This document shows positions 8,392 to 12,078 of a stretch of DNA of 12,078 nucleotides, piece by piece; position 1 is the first letter of the stretch, and each line of letters starts with the position of its first letter. A program made the translations under genes and the position numbers. Origin of the DNA: CAYZMH01 sp964479445 (GTDB taxonomy: Bacteria > Bacteroidota > Bacteroidia > Bacteroidales > GCA-2748055); NCBI GenBank assembly GCA_964479445.1, contig CAYZMH010000092.1:1-12078 (forward strand), given 5' to 3'. The notes below the pieces were generated by a model that was not told the origin of the DNA, searched no databases, and saw only the letters and a list, made by a program, of their open reading frames with translations.

Positions 8392-8570
8392 TGCCATGAA
8401 ATACCTTCGCCTCTTTCTCCTCCTGGTCCTGGCCGCCCCCGTGAGCCTGGCCGCACAGCAAACCGACTCCGCCGGGTACGCCCCCTTCGAGGTCACCGTC
8501 ACCAACTTCGACAACGAACCGCAGCCCGGTGAACGCATCGTCTTCGAGGGATTGTCATCCGGAACGGTCT
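8391..8570 (+). repeat. 180-bp exact direct repeat, left copy
   Basis: By eye every base matches 10135-10314 (offset 1744). The copy covers 5 nt before the start codon, the signal peptide and the first 58 codons of the OmpA gene. Identity stops sharply on both sides: g versus t at 8390/10134, and gcaggg versus acgagg after GTCT at 8570/10314. The lack of silent changes implies a recent duplication or gene conversion. Confidence 0.95.
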
Positions 8571-8596
8571 GCAGGGAGGACACCGACGCCCAATAG
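8396..8596 (+). pseudogene. Truncated 5' copy of the small OmpA-family gene
   Basis: The frame from ATG 8396 encodes the same signal peptide (MKYLRLFLLLVLAAPVSLAAQ) and N-terminal domain start as the intact gene at 10140. It leaves homology after residue 58 (GTV) and reads CREDTDAQ to a stop at 8594-8596, giving 66 residues. The OmpA peptidoglycan-binding domain is absent. The promoter of the intact copy (10071-10101) is also absent, since identity begins only 5 nt before the ATG. If expressed it would give a short exported peptide. It is more likely a remnant or a silent donor for recombination. Confidence 0.85.
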
Positions 8597-8646
8597 TAAT
8601 AGCCCCGGAATCCTGTAACAGGGAGGTACACCACCGGTAATAAACC
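8571..8646 (-). pseudogene. Probable remnant of a FISUMP (Fibrobacter succinogenes major paralogous) domain gene
   Basis: The minus strand from 8646 to 8571 reads GLLPVVYLPVTGFRG, then YYYWASVSSLQ. This resembles the C-terminal signature of FISUMP proteins (LPAAGYR ... GYYWSSS) with the usual spacer deleted. An in-frame stop lies at 8649-8647. On the far side of the 180-bp copy, in the same frame (180 is a multiple of 3), the minus strand reads GSPVSRPVERLQNPDIS and a stop (8388 to about 8332), faintly like the family's terminal SVRPV motif. The OmpA fragment may therefore have replaced part of this gene. The matches are short and the call is tentative. Confidence 0.35.
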
Positions 8647-8677
8647 TTAAATGCCACTTTTTTATCACTCTACCTGT

Positions 8678-8731
8678 ATTAATATTGATTTTTTATATAG
8701 TTATATCTTAATAAATATCGATTTATTGTAT
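8678..8731 (+). repeat. Pair of AT-rich direct repeats upstream of the ATPase
   Basis: Two 21-nt units, 8678-8698 and 8711-8731, match at about 17 of 21 positions. Both carry the core TAATAT(T/C)GATTT or a close variant. Their starts are 33 bp apart, about three helical turns, on the promoter side of the ATPase start. An operator is possible; low-complexity AT-rich sequence is the alternative. Confidence 0.4.
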
Positions 8732-8736
8732 ATTTG
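8729..8736 (+). promoter_or_regulatory. Bacteroidota -7 box TATATTTG upstream of the ATPase
   Basis: TATATTTG fits the TAnnTTTG consensus exactly. No clear TTTG -33 box is present 19-21 nt upstream. The box ends 4 nt before ATG 8741, so transcription would begin at or beside the start codon and the mRNA would be leaderless or nearly so. Confidence 0.4.
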
Positions 8737-8740
8737 TAAC

Positions 8741-9955
8741 ATGAAAATAATAAAGCGGGATATCATCCCTGTATTAAAAAAACATGTATTCAGCAGTGAA
8801 ATAACCATCCTGTCGGGTTCAAGGCAGACAGGTAAAACAACCGTGGTAAAAGAACTTCAAAAAGAGCTGCAGTCAGAAGGTTACCATACTTTTTACCTGA
8901 CCCTTGAACGCACAGATATGCGAAAATTGCTCGATGAAAAACCTGGAAATCTTTTTTCCATTATCCCTGTTTCCCCTGAACAAAAATCATACGTTTTCAT
9001 AGACGAAATTCAATACCTGGAAAATCCCACCAATTTTCTCAAACTCCTCTATGATGAATACGCGGATGAAATAAAACTCATAGTCACCGGTTCAAGTGCT
9101 TTTTATATCGACAGGAAATTCAGGGATTCACTGGCAGGGAGAAAGCGCATATTTCATTTAACCCCTTTTAGCCTGCGCGAAACAATACGGTATAAAGGGG
9201 AACCAGGTTTACTGGAATACACTGGAAACGGACTGAAACAGCCAAAAAGCATTCCGCTTATCTATCTTGATACATTACAAAGCATAACAGGGGAGTACCT
9301 GTTATACGGCGGATATCCAAGAGTGGTCACTACCGATGATTACCAGGAAAAGCAGTTGATATTAAACGAGCTGGTCAATTCCTTTTTAAAAAAGGATGCA
9401 TTTGAATCAAATGTCAGGAAAGAAGCGGATTTCATGTTTTTCACAGAAGTTCTTGCCGATAGGATTGGTAACAAAATAAACAGAAACGAACTGTCAACTA
9501 TTTGCGGTATCAGTGACGAAACAGTCAGAAATTATTTATATATACTCGAAAAATCATTTCATATATCTTTTGTAAGGCCATTCTGGAAAAGCAAGACAGG
9601 TGAACTCAGAAAAATGCCAAAAGTTTATTTCCAGGACAATGGTTTTCGGAATGCACTATTGAATACCTTTTCCCCGGTTGCTTTAAGAAAAGATAAAGGG
9701 GATTTGCTGGAAAACATGGTGTATAATCTGCTCAAAAAACATTACCCCAAAAAACAAATTTTATACTGGATCACGCGCGACCAGAAGGAGGTGGATTTTA
9801 TTGTTAACAGGCAATTTGCCCTGGAAGTAAAATATAATGCAACCCATATAAAACCCGGCAAATACAAGCTGTTCCAACAGGCATACCCTGAGATACCACT
9901 TCAGTTTACATGTTTGGAAAACGCTGAAAACCATATTCCTGCATGGGGGATTTAG
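8741..9955 (+). CDS. AAA+ ATPase with DUF4143 (PD-(D/E)XK-like) C-terminal domain
   Basis: The product is 404 residues, typical of this family. The N-terminal AAA domain has Walker A GSRQTGKT (26-33), Walker B YVFIDE (84-89, with Asp88 and Glu89) and a sensor-like strand IVTGSS. A winged-helix-like stretch follows at about 249-274 (NELSTICGISDETVRNYL). The C-terminal DUF4143 region shows a nuclease-fold pattern: LLENMVYNLL, YWITRDQKEVDFIV (Glu350, Asp352) and ALEVK (Glu362, Lys364). An upstream in-frame ATG (8651) is rejected because its extension is low-complexity; ATG 8741 gives the usual MKIIKRDIIPVLKKH start. The gene is markedly AT-rich against its GC-rich surroundings, which suggests horizontal acquisition. 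Proteins of this type are common in Bacteroidota accessory DNA and their role is unresolved. It stands alone, between the two copies of the 180-bp repeat. Confidence 0.92.
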   Translation: MKIIKRDIIPVLKKHVFSSEITILSGSRQTGKTTVVKELQKELQSEGYHTFYLTLERTDMRKLLDEKPGNLFSIIPVSPEQKSYVFIDEIQYLENPTNFLKLLYDEYADEIKLIVTGSSAFYIDRKFRDSLAGRKRIFHLTPFSLRETIRYKGEPGLLEYTGNGLKQPKSIPLIYLDTLQSITGEYLLYGGYPRVVTTDDYQEKQLILNELVNSFLKKDAFESNVRKEADFMFFTEVLADRIGNKINRNELSTICGISDETVRNYLYILEKSFHISFVRPFWKSKTGELRKMPKVYFQDNGFRNALLNTFSPVALRKDKGDLLENMVYNLLKKHYPKKQILYWITRDQKEVDFIVNRQFALEVKYNATHIKPGKYKLFQQAYPEIPLQFTCLENAENHIPAWGI

Positions 9956-10070
9956 ATCTAACTGTAAGAACCCTGTACATCGCTTCCTGCATTCCCTCCG
10001 TAACCGCTCCCGGCTGCGCCCCCCGGCAATCTCCTCCCCTGCTGTGCAGGAAATCCGGGAACGCCCCTTT

Positions 10071-10101
10071 TTTGAAAACCGCTTCATTCTCTGTACCTTT
10101 A
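10071..10101 (+). promoter_or_regulatory. Bacteroidota sigma-A-type promoter of the OmpA gene
   Basis: TTTG (10071-10074), a 19-nt spacer, then TACCTTTA (10094-10101), which matches TAnnTTTG except for the last base. Transcription would start near 10107, leaving a leader of about 30 nt before ATG 10140. The surrounding 184-nt gap after the ATPase (9956-10139) is GC-rich and holds only this and a small inverted repeat, CCTGC/GCAGG, near 10038-10050. The truncated copy at 8396 lacks this promoter. Confidence 0.6.
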
Positions 10102-10134
10102 GGGCACGCCCCAACCCTGCAAACCATAAACCGT

Positions 10135-10314
10135 CTGCCATGAAATACCTTCGCCTCTTTCTCCTCCTGGTCCTGGCCGCCCCCGTGAGCCTGGCCGCAC
10201 AGCAAACCGACTCCGCCGGGTACGCCCCCTTCGAGGTCACCGTCACCAACTTCGACAACGAACCGCAGCCCGGTGAACGCATCGTCTTCGAGGGATTGTC
10301 ATCCGGAACGGTCT
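10135..10314 (+). repeat. 180-bp exact direct repeat, right copy
   Basis: This is the counterpart of 8391-8570, in the same orientation. Recombination between the two copies would delete a 1744-bp unit containing the ATPase gene and the OmpA promoter, and would join the left flank to the complete OmpA reading frame. Confidence 0.95.
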
Positions 10315-10835
10315 ACGAGGGGACCACCAACTCCAATGGTCAGTTCACCACCCGCCTCAGGGGCGGCGAGACCTATAAACTCAAGATCGAGAGCTTCGGC
10401 GAATCCGCCGAGTACAGCACCTTCCCCGTGGAGGAGCTGGGTGAGGGGGAGGCATACGGACTCAGTCAGCTCACCATCCAGTTCGAGCTCCCGCGGACCT
10501 TCACCCTGGATAACGTCCACTTCTCCACCGGGAAATCCACGCTCCGCCAGGAGTCCTACGCCGAGCTGAACGAGCTGCTGGAGTACATGAAGCTGAAACC
10601 CTCGCTGGTGATCGAGATCGCCGGCCACACCGACAACGTGGGCAGCGACGCCTCCAACCAGGTCCTCTCCGAAGAACGCGCCGCCAGGGTACGAAACTAC
10701 CTTATCTCCAACGGCATCGCCCCCGACCGGGTGAAAGCCAGCGGCTACGGTGAGAGTCAGCCCGTCGCCCCCAACACCTCCCCCGAAGGCCGCCAGGAAA
10801 ACCGCCGCACCGAGGTGCGGATCCTGGAAAGATAA
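10140..10835 (+). CDS. Small OmpA-family protein with N-terminal CRD-like domain
   Basis: The product is 231 residues with a signal peptide (MKYLRLFLLLVLAAPVSLAAQ). Residues about 28-117 form a beta-rich carboxypeptidase-regulatory-like domain (FEVTVTNFDNEPQPGERIVF, GTTNSNGQFTTRLRGGETYKL). The OmpA_C domain occupies about 120-231: FTLDNVHFSTGKSTLR, GHTDNVGS with Asp165, LSEERA with Arg180, VKASGYGESQPVA, and NRRTEVRIL at the end. The Asp and Arg that bind diaminopimelate in this family are kept, so peptidoglycan binding is expected. There is no barrel, so it is probably a periplasmic protein anchored through peptidoglycan. An in-frame ATG at 10044 is rejected because the signal peptide starts at 10140 and the promoter lies between. 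A related gene begins again at the right edge, so this is one member of a local paralogue set. A role beside the T9SS operon is possible but unproven. Confidence 0.93.
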   Translation: MKYLRLFLLLVLAAPVSLAAQQTDSAGYAPFEVTVTNFDNEPQPGERIVFEGLSSGTVYEGTTNSNGQFTTRLRGGETYKLKIESFGESAEYSTFPVEELGEGEAYGLSQLTIQFELPRTFTLDNVHFSTGKSTLRQESYAELNELLEYMKLKPSLVIEIAGHTDNVGSDASNQVLSEERAARVRNYLISNGIAPDRVKASGYGESQPVAPNTSPEGRQENRRTEVRILER

Positions 10836-10866
10836 CCCCTTGAACCGGCCCCAATAAATACCCGGA

Positions 10867-11886
10867 ATGAAGCGGATCCTGATTATTCTTTTAACCATGG
10901 TTAGTTGTTCATGGGCAAGTCCCCAGGGCGATTTGGAGGTTACTGACACGACATCCGGTCTTAGACTTTCTGTGATAAACAAGGAGTGTCCGCTTCTTAA
11001 CCTTCTGTTGCCCCATCAATTAAGTTCAGAAAGAGGGATTGAAATTGAATTTCCCGAACATGTAACGGGTGTTAATAAAGAAAAGGGGGTGGTGGAACAC
11101 CTCTATCTTGCAAGCCGAGGGAGTTTAAACAGGCGGACATTGCCGGTGTGGTCTGTAAAAAATAACACGCTAACATACGAAACCATACTGAATGACAGCA
11201 TCCTAATGGTTGCAAAAGCACGACTTGATTCAAATGGCATTAAATACAGCTATCAATTTACAAATCAATCTAATATAACATATCAGCGTTTCCAGGCAGT
11301 CACCTGTGTCAAGCTTTATTCGTGCTTTTCCGATAACAGGCTGGAAAGAACCTATATACATGACAGTACTGGTTTTGACCTGCTCGCATCGGAAACTCCC
11401 GAACGGCTCACCATGCCATTAAGCGATTGGCTCCCCTGCAGATATCATGCTTCGTATAGTTGGCCTGTACCAGGCATTAAAAAGGTAACAGGTAAAAACG
11501 GTATTACGAAATATTACCGGTCAACAAAAGTTACCCATCCCTTTATTGCAACGTTATCACACGATAACAAATGGATTGTGGCGACCTATACACTTCAACC
11601 AGGAAACCTGTGGACAAATCCGGCAAGAAGTTGTCAGCATGCGGATCCGGAAATCTCATTATATCCGCATAAAACAAAGACAATGAGGCTGACAACCTTT
11701 GTATACAGGGGGGATTTGGATATGCTTTTCAGGCACCTGATTGAAGATAAAAAAAGATACAGCAGCAGGAGGTCTTCGAGGCCGGGAAAAATGGACCGGA
11801 CAGGGCTGTATCGATCCCGGAGCGTTACCCGCATACCATTGCCAGGAGAAAAGAGGTCAGGAAAGCAGGGGCTGGAGCCGGCATGA
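10867..11886 (+). CDS. Unrecognised AT-rich secreted protein, probably frame-disrupted near its C-terminus
   Basis: The open frame gives 339 residues. An N-terminal signal sequence (MKRILIILLTMVSCSWAS) could be type I, or a weak lipobox at VSC. Residues about 25-295 look like a genuine beta-rich extracellular domain (YQFTNQSNITYQRFQAVTC, THPFIATLSHDNKWIVATY, NLWTNPARSCQHADP, TMRLTTFVYRGDLDML). I recall no family name; a sugar-binding or mutarotase-like beta fold is conceivable but not shown. After an A7 run (11749-11755) the frame becomes Arg-, Ser- and Gly-rich and unlike protein. A second frame opens just behind a stop at 11748-11750 and reads QQEVFEAGKNGPDRAVSIPE onward to a stop at 11937-11939, which looks more natural. 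Either one A is missing from the run, or the gene ends near here and joins unrelated DNA. It starts 31 nt after the OmpA gene, with no promoter seen in the gap. Its AT-rich composition suggests acquisition. Confidence 0.65.
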   Translation: MKRILIILLTMVSCSWASPQGDLEVTDTTSGLRLSVINKECPLLNLLLPHQLSSERGIEIEFPEHVTGVNKEKGVVEHLYLASRGSLNRRTLPVWSVKNNTLTYETILNDSILMVAKARLDSNGIKYSYQFTNQSNITYQRFQAVTCVKLYSCFSDNRLERTYIHDSTGFDLLASETPERLTMPLSDWLPCRYHASYSWPVPGIKKVTGKNGITKYYRSTKVTHPFIATLSHDNKWIVATYTLQPGNLWTNPARSCQHADPEISLYPHKTKTMRLTTFVYRGDLDMLFRHLIEDKKRYSSRRSSRPGKMDRTGLYRSRSVTRIPLPGEKRSGKQGLEPA

Positions 11887-11964
11887 ATATGATCCAGGCC
11901 TCGGGATCAACTTTATCGAGCACTTACTTCTCACATTGACCCGGAAATGGAGCCTCCGGTTTAG

Positions 11965-12078
11965 TCCCGGCAGCATGCCGAAGCCCGCACCACCACGATC
12001 AGGAACTACCTTATCTCCAACGGCATCGCCCCCTCCCGGGTGAAAGCCAACGGCTACGGCGAGAGTCAGCCCGTCGCC
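11965..12078 (+). pseudogene. 5'-truncated OmpA C-terminal fragment, continuing past the window
   Basis: From 12004 to the edge, 75 nt align with 10695-10769 with 4 differences; the product reads RNYLISNGIAPSRVKANGYG then ESQPVA. Weaker similarity extends back to about 11978: EARTTTIRNYL here against EERAARVRNYL in the intact protein, which places an Arg at the conserved position. Before that, similarity fades and an in-frame TAG lies at 11962-11964. The GHTD motif and everything upstream are missing in this frame. It is a diverged paralogue whose 5' part was lost or replaced. Its downstream end is not visible, so a frameshifted gene cannot be excluded. Confidence 0.7.

Noticed and set aside
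8135..8395. In-frame upstream extension of the truncated OmpA copy
   Set aside because: It would bury the signal peptide, and it crosses the hairpins and intergenic DNA with no protein-like character.
8651..8740. Upstream start of the ATPase at 8651
   Set aside because: The extra 30 residues are encoded by AT-rich direct repeats and the -7 box. The family start fits ATG 8741.
8391..10314. Transposon or insertion sequence bounded by the 180-bp repeats
   Set aside because: No transposase or integrase lies between them and the repeats are coding DNA of the OmpA gene, so a simple duplication is preferred to a named mobile element.
10299..10982. Minus-strand frame of 227 codons across the OmpA gene
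   Set aside because: Antisense to a well-supported OmpA domain, with a repetitive composition typical of mirror frames.
1..12078. CRISPR array, rRNA or toxin-antitoxin pair
   Set aside because: No regularly spaced short repeats, no conserved rRNA stretches, and no small paired frames with toxin or antitoxin features were seen. The DUF4143 ATPase stands alone.

Overview
The window looks like chromosomal DNA of a Bacteroidota bacterium. The minus-strand proteins include a PorP/SprF-family outer-membrane protein and a protein ending in a gliding-motility/CHU_C-type (type B) sorting domain of the type IX secretion system (T9SS). A TAnnTTTG-type -7 box with a TTTG -33 box precedes the intact OmpA gene, and starts generally lack clear Shine-Dalgarno sequences. 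Most of the DNA is GC-rich by eye. Two plus-strand genes (8741-9955 and 10867 to about 11755) are visibly AT-rich and look acquired.

Region 1 (1-8125, minus strand) is one compact block of four genes in the transcriptional order 8125 -> 1: (i) a secreted, repeat-rich protein with a type B sorting domain; (ii) a PorP/SprF-like outer-membrane protein; (iii) a TPR / PD40 propeller / OmpA / SPOR-like periplasmic protein; (iv) a very large secreted protein with FN3-like, carboxypeptidase-regulatory-like (CRD) and LamG-like domains, which runs off the left edge. Gaps are 12 and 27 nt and the last pair overlaps as ATGA. I read the block as a dedicated T9SS cargo-export and surface-display unit, analogous in logic to the flavobacterial SprB/SprF cluster. 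The two large secreted proteins share a design in which a jelly-roll domain is nested inside a CRD-type repeat.

Region 2 (8126-8740) is a scarred intergenic zone. It holds a possible folded leader for the minus operon, a perfect 15-bp-arm palindrome, a second hairpin, a 180-bp exact copy of the start of the downstream OmpA gene (now a 66-codon truncated frame), and a probable minus-strand remnant of a Fibrobacter-succinogenes-major-paralogous-domain (FISUMP) protein.

Region 3 (8741-12078, plus strand) holds an AT-rich AAA+ ATPase with a DUF4143 C-terminal domain, an intact small OmpA-family protein with its own promoter, an AT-rich unrecognised secreted protein with a probable frame disruption at an A7 run, and at the right edge the 3' part of another, diverged OmpA copy. 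The three OmpA pieces (5' fragment, intact, 3' fragment) with foreign-looking genes between them suggest a paralogue array reshaped by duplication and insertion. No tRNA, rRNA, CRISPR array or recognisable transposase was seen.
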